Positions 47,312 through 60,466 of a DNA stretch of 64,000 nucleotides are shown piece by piece (the first letter of the stretch is position 1; each line of letters opens with the position of its first letter). Origin of the DNA: Orthonyx spaldingii (lineage: Eukaryota; Chordata; Aves; Passeriformes; Orthonychidae). A program made the position numbers and the translations under genes. The notes under the pieces are model-generated. The model was not told the origin of the DNA. It searched no databases and saw only the letters and a program-made list of their open reading frames with translations. The stretch covers positions 1,300,303 through 1,364,302 of the forward strand of contig VZTJ01000523.1 in assembly GCA_013397795.1 (NCBI GenBank). The letters run 5' to 3'.

Positions 47312-50300
47312 AGGCTGCACATTTAACACTCTCTGTGCTCCAACCTCGCTCCAGCCCGGGCTGAGCCGGCACCTCCAGGCTCCCTCCATGCACTGAGTGT
47401 GTCTTGGGGCCTCCTCGTGGGACAGCCCTTGAGAGAAGTTCTGCAGGTCCCAGAACCTGCCCCGAGCTCCCAGCTCAAGCTTTACGTGAGGCATGAAGGA
47501 TGTGACCATTTCCTGCAGAGCCTGAGCTAGCTGAAGCACAAACACACCCTCTCAAACAAGGTCCCATCTACTTTTCCTGTTCATCAAAATGTCACTTGTG
47601 TTATCACTGGAGAGATGTGAGCTGCCATGTTTGGCACTATCACTTTCTGCCTAACAGAAGTGTAAATACCTTTTCTGAAAGCCAGCAGCACGTTTGTCAT
47701 ATAAAACTGTGAGTGGTACTTCTAAGCTTGTTCCAATGAAATCCATGAACACAAGCTGCAGTCACTGCTAATGATCCTCCACTTTAATCTGGATTTTGAT
47801 TGAGGAGAGAGGGCAGCAAAAGGACCAGGACCTCGGTGGAACAAGGCTGTTTTACATGAGATACAATCATCATTAAGGTTCAATATTGTTTGCACCTTTT
47901 TTTCTTCAGGAAGGAAAGTTAGTACTATTAGATGTGTACTGAAGTTAAAACACACTTTATAGCAAAGCACTGTGGACACAATTCCATGCACTCCAATATA
48001 TTCAGTCAGTCATTGGACCCAAATGCTTGTTACTGTTCCCAGAGGAACAAGATTAACCTCATCTCTCACTCTCCACGTTTGCAGGGCAGTCAAAGAAAGC
48101 AAAAGTTTTCCTGCACTGTCTGAGCATCTCAGCCCTAGTCTGAAGGCACCACCATCTAGTGGGATAAGAAGGTATTTAATTTTCTTTACATTTCTTTGGT
48201 ACTTTTAAACATGGACACCACATTCTACTTCAAGTAACAAAAAAAAAAAAGTTTGTGGGTTTGGTTTTTTTAATTTATACATGTAAGGCTCGTATGGACC
48301 TTCCATTAATTCTCATTTTTGTTTTAACTGCAAAGTATTTTCCAATAAAAATCTTAGGAGTCGTTTCCTTGAAAATAGGTTTTCATAAACAGAATTTTAT
48401 CAATGAGAGAACAATATATAGCTATCCAGACTCAGTGGAAGTGTAATTGATTTATTGACTAAATATTTTCAGTATTTTATTGAATCTACTTTGTGGAAAT
48501 CCAATTGGCAGAATTATTAATATTGTGAAAGGAATCATCTTGAGCTCATCTTTAAAACCAATATGTATTTTAGGCAGTAAAGATCTGTCCTTGCAGTTTT
48601 CCATAGAGCCATTAACTGTACAGCTTTTGGTTGTAAGCAGAGTCTGACCATTAAGTCCCATCTAAAATAAACTCCCAACCTGAATGCAAAGCACTCCTTT
48701 TACCTCGGCTCTAAGAGTGACCATTTATTGTACTTTGCCTGTGCTGATATCCTGACTGCTACCTGCTCTTATTTGGTTTTCCTTTTATGCATTTGCAGTT
48801 GGGTAATGGCAGGGATTTTCTGGGGGGAGGGAGAGCCATCGGGGTGAGCAGTGTGCGCTCGTTTGTTTGGTTTTACCACGGGCTGTGTGCATCTGCAGCT
48901 GTTATCCTAAGATGCCTCCTTGTGTTCAGGTCTCATTGATCTCGTTACAGCATTTCACACACACAGGGATAATTGATTTACATCATTCAGGAGTCCAGGG
49001 CTTTTATAAACATGAGAGTAAGTATTAAGAATTACCATATTTTATAATTCTGTAGATACTTTGATTTTTTAATATCCAAACCAGTAATGAAATAATAAAG
49101 GTTTAAATACTTCATTGTACAGATAATATTTTAGTATCGGTAATTTGGGCCTGCTTCTGTTTCCATGGAAGTGAGTGGTATTTTTACCTTGGATACTACC
49201 AGACATTTCAGTGTTTTACTATCTCAAAATTATAGAAATCTTATTGACACAAATGGGGATCAATGGGTATTTTGCATTGTACATCAATTTTATCATACTG
49301 TCTTTTCAAATGCTAAATTTCTTCTGAAATCCATAAGGTAATATCAATCTGTGCTGCCCGTTCTTACTGAAATCAGTCTGGAGTTCTGAGTAAAAATCAA
49401 TGGAACTGGTCCAAACTGGTTGAGGTAGTGAATGTCATTTTGACCCTTTGATCCCTGAACCACGTGCCTGGGAAGGTTTGAAGCATTTCACTTAGAATGC
49501 AAATTTAAAAATAGGTAAATACTTTCATCTGGGATACTGTTTGCAGTTGAGGAAGTCCAGGATGTTCTACCTCACACTCCCTTAGAGGGATAAAAGTCCC
49601 ACCTAAATCAGAGGTCTGGGATGTATAGGGAATTATGAAGACAGTCTAGAGAGAATAGAAGACAGGCATAGGGAAGTTCAGGGCAGTGATCTACACAACT
49701 GCTGACTCCTGATTTCACACAGACCTTGCAAAAGCCTCTCCTTCAGAATTCTCATCTATTTCTCAACTCCCTGAGGAGTGAGCCTGGTCCTGAGGCCTTC
49801 CTGCCACTCTGCCAGCTCTTGGGTCACCCTTTTCACAGCTCTGATGCAGGTTGAAGAAAATATAACTAACATAATTTTTTTTAAAGAAGTAACTATTTCA
49901 TGAAATTAGCTACAGGATACTCCATAGTTCTTTACAGGAAGTGGAGGGAAAGGCCTCAGTGAGGACAAATTCTATTTTACCCCTGTCACAAAGCACGACC
50001 TGGTGAGGCTGAATGCACAGCAGAACTGAGTCTCTCTGAATCTCAGTCAAAGGAACTCAGAGTGAGATGAGAATCAAATATTTAAGAGCAGGTTTTGTTT
50101 TTAACTTGACCAATCTCTCTGTCTCAGTATGTTCTGTGAGCTTTTGGATAAAGGGATAAAGTTATATAAAAAAAGAAAACAGGATCTTTCTTAATCTTCA
50201 GGAGTCATTATTGACTTTATCTACCTTTTTTCCTCTTTCTTACTTTCACGTCAAGGTTGATGTGACAAACATTGATAAGCCACAAAGAAATATGTAATCT

Positions 50301-53300
50301 TACATAAACCTGGTTTTATATGCTTTAACTTCATTGACTTTCTGATGGAATTACCAGTGACTGGTGGAGGCATAAGGATGATCAGACCATGAATTGAAAG
50401 TACAGGTTGGAACACCTGTGATCATAATTATTTAATGCTTAACCATCCTGTAGTTTGAGTTTTGAAAAATTCTCCTTACCCATATTTATAATCCTGAAAC
50501 CTCTCAGTACCCTGGGAGACCATGACTGGTATCTTTCATTAGTATTATGAATTTTAGATTATTTGGCATTGAGGAATACTCAATGTAAACCAAAAGTATT
50601 TCTTCAGAATTTTTTACTAGAGGAATGTCTTACAATTTGATTCCATTATGATTTTAAATATGATAAGATCTTCCCTATTTTTTTTTCCCACAAGGTCTAG
50701 GAATATAGAATAAAGCAAGGTTTAATAGAGATCTTGCAATATAAATATTTTTCCCTAAAATGTAAATGTACAATGTAGTTTATATAAAGAAAGAACTATG
50801 TGTTCTATTTTAGATAGAGTTTCATTTTATATAATCAATAAGAACTGAAGAAAACTGTTGAAAATTTAAAAATGGTTTTGCTTAGGGTGATAGAACTTCA
50901 GACACCAATTTTCTTTGCTATTTTAATAATGAATGTTGATTGAACACACTGTGGTCACTTCAGTGCATGAAATTATCCAGGAATCCTGGGTTTGCTGGTA
51001 TTTTCCATTAAGTGAAACTTACTTGAATCCAGCATCTCTCAGTGCAATCCTTTTCCATACAAAATATACGTTAAAAATCCAAACTGCTGGACATAGTGAG
51101 GAAATAAAAATCTGTCTTTTGGCCAGAGGTTTTCCATAGCTGTGCTGCAACTCATCAATTGTCACTCCTTCTGACAATTCCTCTGCCTAACAGCAGCCAC
51201 TCAGGAAAGTCCTTCCAACAGGCCATATCTTGGGCAGAGGCATCTCATCTCTCAGTATTTACAGCTCCAAGTGTGTTTTTTAAGGTATCTTTCTGTGTAG
51301 TGGCATGAACGTGTTTCTATTCATGCCAAGAAAATAGGAAAAGAAAACACCATGACTTAGTTGGACGAAGACAAGTACGGCTTCCCATAGAATCCATCTT
51401 CCCAATTCCTATTTAGGGAATTCCTTGTCCCACAGAAAGCCATCTGAAAAGAGGCTATCAGGAAACTGCCATCTGCAAGACTGTAGGGAGTAATTGTTTC
51501 TACAAGTCACAGTAACCCTGGTCAGAAAGAGCATTTTAGCACTTGGCTCACTGGCCCTCATGGAAGAGTAAAGGAACGAAATAAAATGAAGTAACACGAA
51601 GGGTTCAGTTCTGGAAGATCAAACCCTGTTTTTCACAGATGCCAGGTATCAGGAAATGCAGCTCTCACACCAGCTATGATGATGCCTCTGTTGCAAAATG
51701 CTTTTCATAGTCATTTCAAAGTCATTAGGGAAATGGGAATTATGAAACTTTTATTTTGTTATGCACAGTATACAGCCTTTGTAGTCTTGATTGCTCATCT
51801 CTGGTTTGATGTGATATCAACTCCGTAAAAAGGAAACTGCTTTCACCAACAAATATTGTGGATCTGAACTGTTCATAACTGCCAATACTGATAAACTCAC
51901 ATAATATAGATTTACTAGTCGAATACACACAGTTTACTGTAGCACCATTACCAGGGAATACAGAATTAAATCCCAGCTGGATCAGTATCCATAGCACAGA
52001 AATACAATTATTAGTAACTTTGAAAATCTTTTGGAGCTCAATACCTGCATACAGTTCCACTTCATTAATGGACCTTTGAATGACACCCTCATCGGGATGC
52101 ACTGCCACTTCAATTACTTCACCTACTCACTTGTGTGCAACCATCCCTGTTCAACATCCCTTCTCTGGCTCAAAAGGCCAGATTTAGGTAGGACCTCACT
52201 GTTTAAAATCTCTTTCTTAGGAGCATTTCAAAGTACCATCCCACACTATTTATGTACCTGTTTTTCTGTACAATTTGATTACATTTTATTGGGGAAAAAA
52301 AAGGATGTACGTAGTACTTCTAGATTTGACTTCTTTTGAAACATTTTTCCACCTTTTAAGGAAATTACAATAGCTTCCATGAAAAGTTCAGACTGAAAAA
52401 AGCAAATGAAAAACCCTAAGCACTAAAGCACAAAACAGAAAAGAATTGCACTGACATGTGAAATGTGTTAAAAATTCTTCTTTGAATCAGTCATTTAGAC
52501 ATACAAAGATAATGATGATGATTATGATGACAATAATTATAATCAACTAAAATTTAAATTCATCCATTTTCTTCTATGCAAATACCAATTATATTTCTTT
52601 TCTTTAAAATGAATGTGACCATTTTAAGTAGTTATTCTTGCAAATCTTCCTAATAATCTGCCTCAACATCGACAACAGCACAGCATTCTTCTGTAGTGGG
52701 GGGCAAATTCTGTCTCTTCTGCCTTAATGGAAGGGCCGAAATGAGAGTCTTTATATAGAATTAATATTCCCAGTGTGAGGAGCTACAGTTATCCCTTTAT
52801 TTACTCCATCAAACAGAGGAGGAAGTGCTGCTCCTTAGGTGCTAAGGACGTACAAAAAGGGGCAGGGAGCATTGTGCTTCCATTAGTTCTGCCTTCTGGG
52901 TTCTGAGTCATTGCAGGCACAGAGCTGAAGGAAAGTCTAATGGCTCAAAGTCTCCTTGCTCCCCTTAGAGATGCTGTGGTGCAGAATGGCTGAGAGAGGT
53001 GGTTGTAGTTCTAGGAGTAACTACTCTGCTCCTGGAGAAATTACGTTATCAAGGAGCTGTACTGGGAGTACTGCACGGATCTGGGATCCTCCGCTAAGCC
53101 AACATCTTACCCTGACAAAGATGATGTGAAGACTAAACAAAGAAACAACTTTCTAATGAGTGCTGTGCATTATGATTTGTTACATTCGAACCTAAAATTG
53201 TCATTCAGACTACAAGATTTGACCTTTTATTGTTTCCATTTTACACATTAGCACTCTAAACACACAACCTGGAGGAAACCCTATTATCAAGGCAATGGGG

Positions 53301-56300
53301 TTGAAATTCAGTTTGCAGATATGCTACATTGCTCAGTTGCATTGCCTCCTGAAAACTGATTAAAAAGCAACCATCTTATAAAAACATTAAATACTTCAAT
53401 ATAGCTGGCCCACATAGTGTTTACAGTAGGAGCATTCTTTTCCTAGACATATACTTTAATTAAAGTTTAATAAGTGCAATGTGGATGTCTTCTTTCCTGC
53501 AGAAGAAAAGGCAGCATTTAAATGGAGAGTGCTATGTTTGGATTAATGAAAAATAGATGTTAAATCCTAAGTGTCCATCCTGAATTCTCAAAAGCATCAC
53601 ACATACATACAGTCTGGCACCAGTTTACAACTTTTGAAAGAAAAACAAGGGCTATTCTCATTTCTGTGAGGAAGCTGAGTATAATCTCATTTCAAATGCC
53701 TTAAAAATTTCAGTGCAGTGCTATTGCTACTCTCTGGCTTTAACATCCTAATCAGAGGATTTTAAACACAAAACTTGCTTGAACTGTAACGTTGGGAGGG
53801 AAATGCTCAGTAAGGAGGCCTTTGCTGAATATGGGTTTAGTAAATTCACATATTGAAGAGATGATTACACACACTCCCAGTTTAAAAGCTGATGGCTTTC
53901 TTTTTAGCCACAGCCCTTTCACAACTTAAATTTGTCCCCAGATCACCCTCCTGCAGCTGACAGATATTTTCACATATGCCCTTTCAGAGGAAACAGGGGA
54001 GGAGAGTCTGGCAGCCCCTCCCTGGCTGAGTACCCTCAGATAATGTCAAATTTCCACCACCAGCAGCAAAGCCCAAACTAAATCTCTGCTCTTATACAGA
54101 GCTCCAAGTGAAGCACTGACAGACCCAGGGTTGGAACTGAGGCAAATCAACCCCCAACAGAGATTTTATCAAAGCAGGAATAGTGTTTGCCTTATCATTT
54201 CTATTCACCTGCTTCTGTAATTTCAAATGTAGTTGTTACATTAATTTGATTTTTAGCAGTGTTATCACCAACAGCCGGCTCTACCTGAAAGTCAGTCCCT
54301 GGCTGTTACTCACTCCTAACTTTCAGGTGTCTCTTGGCTACAGTTTGGTGTTGGAGTCCTTGGTGACACGTGTGTCTTCTCAAGAATCCCAGCTGGCAAG
54401 GACTCATTTCAGCTGAGGCCTTTATAGTCTTTTGTTTATGGTTTCTCTGGTGAAGTTTAAGAAAAATTACTGCATATGAGACACATCAATTCCTTTACTT
54501 TATGGACTACTTTAAACCCTTTTAATTATATGATAATATTTATGGGGAGTTTCCTAAGGGACCTTTATCAGTTTCAGAACTTAGAAGTCTTGGTTTATCC
54601 TCTCGTTTCATTTCAGCCAGGTGCCATTTATGATTTTCAAGACTGGAGAAGGCTATTGTTTAAAAAGTACTCAATAATCTTGCACTTGTCATTCTCCTCA
54701 AATAGAGAAATGCAAGACTTCCAATCTGTGGCTGGTTTATCTTGTTTCATAGGCTGCATCATCTGTCCCTCAGACTAATTCTTGGTTTTCTTCAGTGTTT
54801 GTATGGGCACATTTTTAAATACATATATGTAAAAATTAAGTGAAATGAAATAACTACTCCTATCTCCTGTATAGCAATGCATATGCATATGCATAATGCA
54901 TAATATAATATGTAAGGCAATACATATTTCACCTTCAGCTGTAATTATGGTTTGTTAATCAAGGAGAAAAGACCAGGATGTAGAGGCTGAACTTGGCATG
55001 GTAAAACTTGTGCTGACTGTAATGAAGTAGGAATATGCACTAATGGCTGAAGGATCTGTATTCATAAATTGGCAACAACTCAAAGGAGATGAATAAAAGA
55101 AATGCAATATATAAAGGAACGGGAATATTTCCAGAGAAAAGAGATTAATTTCTTACATAAGCTACAGTCTCCAGATGTGCTGGAAAAGGTACAGTTTTCC
55201 TAAACTCAGAGAACACAAGTCTGAAAACCTTACTGTGCAATAAAACTGCTTCGAGTAATATTGCAAATGAAGTAAAGCAGTAACTGAATGTCATTAGACA
55301 CACTTGTCCATCTTTGCTTCATCTTCCTTAAATCTTAATAAATCAAAATCTTAATGAATCTTTATTTATTACACAACTTTATGCAGCAGTTTTATATACC
55401 CAATCCATTTCATTGTTCTGGTGTTTACTGACACTTTCTGAAGTACTGTAATTGACCAAGACTTTTACATGCTGGGATATACAAACAGTGGAACTGCCAG
55501 GGCAGAAAGCATTAAACTCTGCTTTGTAGCATCATGAATTTTGAACCAACCTGAATTTTGCGGCTGCTGCAAAGACCTTCTCCTTCTTCCTGGACATCTG
55601 TTTTAGGAAACCCATAAAACTCACAGGTAATCCTTAATGTAGCTGTAGTGGCAACTTTCTTTCTGTACTCTACCAGTTACACTGGGCAGAGCAGCCTGAT
55701 CAAAGATATGATCCTGGGTTTTTTCTCCTCCATGCTCATTTTGTACAAGACAATTTTGACTGCCATAAGAGACCTACAGAATTTTTGAAGAATGTCATTA
55801 ATTAAGGATGGAAAAAATATACTCTTTGCCTTGCACGGTTACAGAAGTCAAGTGACATGTAATTCTCTCTCGGGTGTCTCTAAGCAATCCTATAATTTAC
55901 ACACATCTTAGTAATCAAAAGGGCAACTTCAAAATGAGTTTCAGTGCTCCTTAGGTAGAGAATGTGGGTTTAATTATTCAGAGTTTTTAAACTATGTTCA
56001 GGTCACTGATCTATCACGGCCTGTATCACAGGAATATTCATACCATCCATGGGAACTGAGTGTCTGTATCTCACTGAGAATTTGCACTTTAGGTTCCAAT
56101 ACCACTAATATCACACAAGTTATATGGGCACCATTGGGACTGACCACTGCAAACTGTGACAGGAAGAAAAACTCTGATAGTGGTAAAAAAGAGGAAGCTG
56201 GAATAAAAGTCGCCTGAGAGTTTAGAATAAATTTGGAAACAAATAATTTTTTCCCAACCATGCGTGGCTGTGGCGAGGCTGTTCCTGTGGTTAATGAACA

Positions 56301-59197
56301 ATCAGGGTGGTGCCAGTTGTGCAGCTGCAAACTCCAGAGGAAAACCACGCAGAGCTGCAGCAACACACAAACAGTGCTTGCTGCCTGAACTAATGAGCCA
56401 TTTAGTTGGGATAAATCAGGTTATTCACTGGATGTTTCAAGCAGCTAATAGGCCCGATCCTGCTGCTGATCCTTATTCAGACTGGTACTCAAGGAGAATT
56501 AAATTCTGTATCCATTGAGGGAATAATAGAATGAATAATGAGATTTCACACATGAAATCACTGCAGGATAAAGAGACTACATAACTCAAAAAAATTAAAA
56601 TTCATCCTAGTGAGTATGAAGCATTTGCTGTTTGTTTTTGGAGGAAGAAACATTTGATCAAATGGTGGGAGACTACATCTTGAGATAACTGGAAACTCCA
56701 TAATTCTAATGCTGCTTCTTCCCGATTTTCTTTTGGGCTTCAGTGTTCCCACCTGGGAAAATAAAAACACTTCCAGAGCTTATGAGATTTTGCTCAGATT
56801 ACTGTGCTTCTGAAAAGTATTTTGATAGAGCTAGATATTAACTACATAGACTTTAAAGTAACAATGGTAGTTCTATGAACATGTGAAAACCCCAAATAAA
56901 AGTTATAAAGTAGAACACCATGATTTTATGAGAGGTGTTTTGCTTGAAATCAAAGTCGGAAAAGTTGCTTACAGGAAAAGTATTTAGAACTGCTAAGTGG
57001 GATATTAAAATTGATCTATGTATGTCTTTCTGAACCGCTATTGCTAAAAATTCTGTACAAATCCTCTGCAATATGTAGGAATTACTTCATAAAACATAGG
57101 AGAAAATTTATTTAATCCAAATGTTTAAAAAAATTACATTCAGTTTTTCAGCATGCACTTTGGAATGCATTTTGGCAATTCTAATTGATGAGATCTAGTT
57201 TAACAAAATATAGGGAAATTCAGTAATCAGGGCACAGGATGTGCAGTTTAATTACATTGGTGTGCATTTCTATTTGTTTCTAATGTAGAGGATCTATTGG
57301 TAAAATGAATGCCCATTTTGTGGTCTGTTATGCAGAAAATGTTTAATCCAGTGTTTGATTTACTCTGTTAAATCTTCTTTATTGAATGTGCTTATTCATC
57401 CATGCAGAATTGGGTATGCTGCTTTCTGTTAATATGACATTGCAATTAAATAGCTAAAGAGAAAAACATGGCAAGACATTTTCTCAAGGTCCATGAAATT
57501 CTCATAAAAATTATTCACACTTACATATTTCACTTCTACATTTGCTGATACTAAAACTGCAAACTACAGAGAAATATTTTGGTGTTGTGTGGGACTGACA
57601 AACCGTGCAATTAAAGATCCTGAATAATCATTTTTGTCAAATAAATAGTACTAAGGAGGATTTCTGGTCCAGTGGATAATGACTGTCATCACGAAATAGG
57701 ATTGCACTGATTGCATCTTATGAATGAAGCTAACAGGAACTCACAGCACCAAACAACAGCATTTTGTGGTGGGATAAATACTTAAGCACTTGAGAGACAG
57801 TACGACATTGACAGTGAAACAGCTCTGCTCCAGTGCAGTCCTAGAATTATATTAAACAGTAACAAAAGGGTTTCGTGATGATGTTATACTTTCCTGAGTG
57901 TGCCTTCCCTCAGTAGGAAAAGGATGTGCAAGGGGAGTTTGTCTTATCTCATCTGACCAACATAGTGATGCTTTGTTCCTCAGCACAAGACATTTAGGTC
58001 AGGGATGATCCAGCATTGTGAGAATTTTGGAGCTATATTTCTTTTACACATTAAAAAGTAGAAATGACAGCTCCGTTCACGGAATTGCAGAATGGAAGTT
58101 TTAATCAAATTCCCTATGAGACAGTTGGAAACATAAATATAAGGAACATAAGACTTGATCTTACTCCTTTTCTATCTGGATTCATAACTCCTTATTTTCT
58201 CTGTTACATATTCATCAGAGCAGTAATCAATTGCCAATGTTTAAATCTCTATTTTTTGTTCTTGTATTGTTGGATGTTTCCTGCCAGACCGTTGTCTGTG
58301 CTGCACTCTGCTCTAGCACCTCTGGCAGTGCCACAGGGGTAACGTGGCCTCTGGTTTCCATTAGTCACTTTTTACTATTTTCACTATTCTTTTCCTATGT
58401 GAACAAGGAGCTTGTAATAAGGTGTTAACAGGCTGCTAGCTGGTTTATTGTTATTATTGATTTAAGGTGCTAAGACTTTAATATAATCATACACAATGAA
58501 TAATATTAAGAGATTAGTTTAAAGCCATATAAGCCATTAAATGCAAAATAAAAAGAAAAACTTGCCAGAAATTTCCAGCGTGTTCTGGCACAGGTGTTCT
58601 GTGCTGGGTTATTTTGCCTGCATTGCTGTATCTGGCTTGTTCAAATCTGTGGTTTCAGTCTTGCTGGTCTTACACTCAGACTGGTGTTATAGGAGGGGCT
58701 ACTCTGAACCAGGAGAGTCTAGATTTCACCCCCAATTCCACCTTCTTTTCTTTGTCAGGTCAAGGAAGAGACTGAGCAAGACTAAAGTGTGGCTTTGGGC
58801 TTCAGAGGGAAAGAAAGAGTTAATTAATGAGTTGAGAAAAATAGAGAGGGTTTTGCATGCAGAGAATGTAGTACAGTCAAACATACATCTGGTAAGTAAC
58901 AAGAAAGGACACAGGATGAATGACTGACACACTTTCTAACACTAACATACTGGTAACTTTCTTTTTAAATCTGTGTCCAATGTGGTGGCTAAAGGAAAAA
59001 GTATTGCAACTGGAGGTAAGGGAACTTTTTGAAATAATGATGGAAATATTTTCCTGGATATATTAATAAGGAGCAGTGAGCAACAAGACTGAAGAAACAG
59101 TATAAATTGTTTTGGAAACAGTGAACATGCAGGGGATATAACAAATGTGAAATCTGTTCTTTCTGAGAAAACAGTCATCCAAGAAATTTCGGTGGAA
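47312..59197. other. DACH2-CHM intergenic DNA, nothing recognised
   Basis: About 12 kb of unique, mostly AT-rich DNA. No exon with known domains, no repeat family and no RNA gene could be supported on either strand. Some alternating purine-pyrimidine sequence (ATGCATATGCATATGCATAA) is near 54880. Open frames, the longest being about 128 codons at 58541-58927, look like chance frames. Confidence 0.45.
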
Positions 59198-59423
59198 TTC
59201 ACAGAACCACAGGATGATTTGGGTTGGAGAGGACTTCAAAGCTCATCCAGTCCCACCCCTGCCATGGGCAGAGGCACCTTCCACTGTCCCAGGTTGCTCC
59301 AAGCCCTGTCCAGCCTGGCCTGGGACACTTCCAGGGATCCAGGGGAAGCCGCAGCTTCTCTGGGCAACCTGCACCAGGGCCTCCCCAACCTCACAGGGAA
59401 AGATTTAAGAATTTTTTCCTCAA
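59198..59423 (-). mobile_element. CR1 LINE 3'-end fragment near CHM
   Basis: The plus strand shows the reverse complement of the CR1 tail: CACAGAACCACAGGATGATT, TGGGTTGGAGAGGACTTCAA, CCACCCCTGCCATGGGCAGA, AGGTTGCTCCAAGCCCTGTC, GGGACACTTCCAGGGATCCA and CTTCTCTGGGCAACCTGCAC. It ends in a CTCACAGGGAAAGATTTAAG segment. This is the best-preserved CR1 tail in the window and the most recent-looking. Its 3' end is at 59198 and it is 5' truncated at about 59423. Confidence 0.92.
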
Positions 59424-59675
59424 ATCGACCCATAAGTAATACAAAAGGCGTGTTTGCATCGATTTGCTTTCGGCTCAGTAGGTGGAATACTGCCATGTAA
59501 CTGTATTTAAGAAGCTTACTGATGGACGTAGGAGCTTGTATATATATGTTCTCTGCTGCATTCCGCAGCATTCCTGCATGGCAGATCAGGGCTCGATCTG
59601 GGGATGAGCAGGACAGGAGAGGGGCGAGGGATGGTGAGGCCTAGGGATTGGAGGGTTCCAGAGCGGCACACCGGG

Positions 59676-60067
59676 GACACCCCCGGGCGCTCCGCGGGCT
59701 CTTGGAAGGCTCCGCTCCCTCAGGCGGGGACGGACCGGGGACACTCCCGGAGGCCTCCGTGGGCCGCCGGAGGGCTCCGCTCCCTTAGGTGGGGCCGGAC
59801 CGGAGACACCCCCGGAGGGCTCCGCTCCCTCAGGGCCGGACCGGGGACGTTCCCGTAGGGCTCCGCTCCCTCTGGCGGGAACGGACCGGGGACGCTCCCC
59901 GACGGCTCCTCTCCCTCAGGCGGGGACGGACCGGGGACACCCCTGGGCGCTCCGCGGGGTGCCGGAGGACTCCGCTCTCTCAGGCGGGGACGGATCGGGG
60001 ACACTCCCCGAAGGCTCCGCTCTCTCAGGCGGGGACGGATCGGGGACATTCCCCGAGGGCTCCGCTC
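59676..60067. repeat. GC-rich minisatellite, 45/65-bp units, upstream of CHM
   Basis: The anchor GGCTCCGCTC recurs at about 59708, 59773, 59818, 59859, 59904 (one base changed), 59968 (changed) , 60013 and 60058. The spacings are about 65, 45, 41, 45, 64, 45 and 45 bases. The basic unit is anchor, then CCTCAGGCGGGGACGGACCG, then GGGACACTCCCCGAG. Longer units carry about 20 extra bases around GCGCTCCGCGGG. The array runs directly into the N gap, so its true copy number is unknown. Because 45 is a multiple of three, the array stays open in several frames on both strands; these proline-, arginine- and serine-rich translations are not genes. Confidence 0.95.
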
Positions 60068-60322
60068 NNNNNNNNNNNNNNNNNNNNNNNNNNNNNNNNN
60101 NNNNNNNNNNNNNNNNNNNNNNNNNNNNNNNNNNNNNNNNNNNNNNNNNNNNNNNNNNNNNNNNNNNNNNNNNNNNNNNNNNNNNNNNNNNNNNNNNNNN
60201 NNNNNNNNNNNNNNNNNNNNNNNNNNNNNNNNNNNNNNNNNNNNNNNNNNNNNNNNNNNNNNNNNNNNNNNNNNNNNNNNNNNNNNNNNNNNNNNNNNNN
60301 NNNNNNNNNNNNNNNNNNNNNN
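60068..60322. other. Assembly gap (255 N) between the minisatellite and CHM exon 1
   Basis: The gap begins inside a repeat unit and ends in non-repetitive GC-rich sequence 95 bases before the CHM start codon. The missing sequence is probably more minisatellite plus part of the CHM promoter. Confidence 0.98.
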
Positions 60323-60417
60323 CCCCTCCCGTCCCGTGCCATCCCGCGCGCCGCCGGAACCCCGCAGCCGCTCCCGCCCTTTCCGCCGGCGGCGCGCGCG
60401 TGACGGCGCCTCCCAAG
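60323..60417 (+). promoter_or_regulatory. CHM: CHM core promoter and 5' UTR (right part)
   Basis: GC-rich, TATA-less sequence with CCGCC boxes, TTTCCGCC and GCGTGACGGCG (CRE/ATF half-site-like). It leads into CAAGATGGCGG at 60414-60424, a close YY1-type motif that includes the start codon. This is the arrangement expected of a housekeeping gene with a very short 5' UTR. The transcription start itself cannot be placed. Confidence 0.6.
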
Positions 60418-60466
60418 ATGGCGGACAACCTGCCCGCAGAGTTCGATGTGGTGGTGGTGGGCACCG
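60418..60466 (+). CDS. CHM: CHM (Rab escort protein 1) exon 1
   Basis: CHM encodes Rab escort protein 1. In the cytosol it binds new Rab GTPases, presents them to Rab geranylgeranyl transferase and delivers the lipidated Rab to membranes. The exon encodes MADNLPAEFDVVVVGTG (the last Gly is split), matching the N-terminus of vertebrate REP1, where the VVVVGTG strand-and-turn opens the GDI-type nucleotide-fold domain. Coding ends after 49 bases (phase 1) at ACCG, followed by the donor GTACGG at 60467. Human CHM exon 1 also contributes 49 coding bases. The start ATG lies in CAAGATGGCGG. The paralogue CHML has a similar N-terminus but is intronless; the splice donor and the neighbouring divergent DACH2 favour CHM. 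Later exons are outside the window. Confidence 0.93.

Noticed and set aside
47180..47540. GC-rich open frames on both strands around 47168-47545
   Set aside because: They overlap in opposite frames in a GC-richer patch and have no known domain or exon signals; kept only as the setting of a CTCF-like motif.
58541..58927. A 128-codon plus-strand frame in the intergenic region
   Set aside because: No domain, no CpG island or splice context. Composition is like the surrounding DNA.
59236..59571. Minus-strand frame ending upstream of CHM
   Set aside because: It is the translation of the CR1 tail at 59198-59423.
60418..60466. Identification as CHML instead of CHM
   Set aside because: The N-terminal residues also resemble CHML, but CHML is intronless. 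Here the frame breaks at a good donor after 49 bases, and DACH2 is the divergent neighbour, as for CHM.
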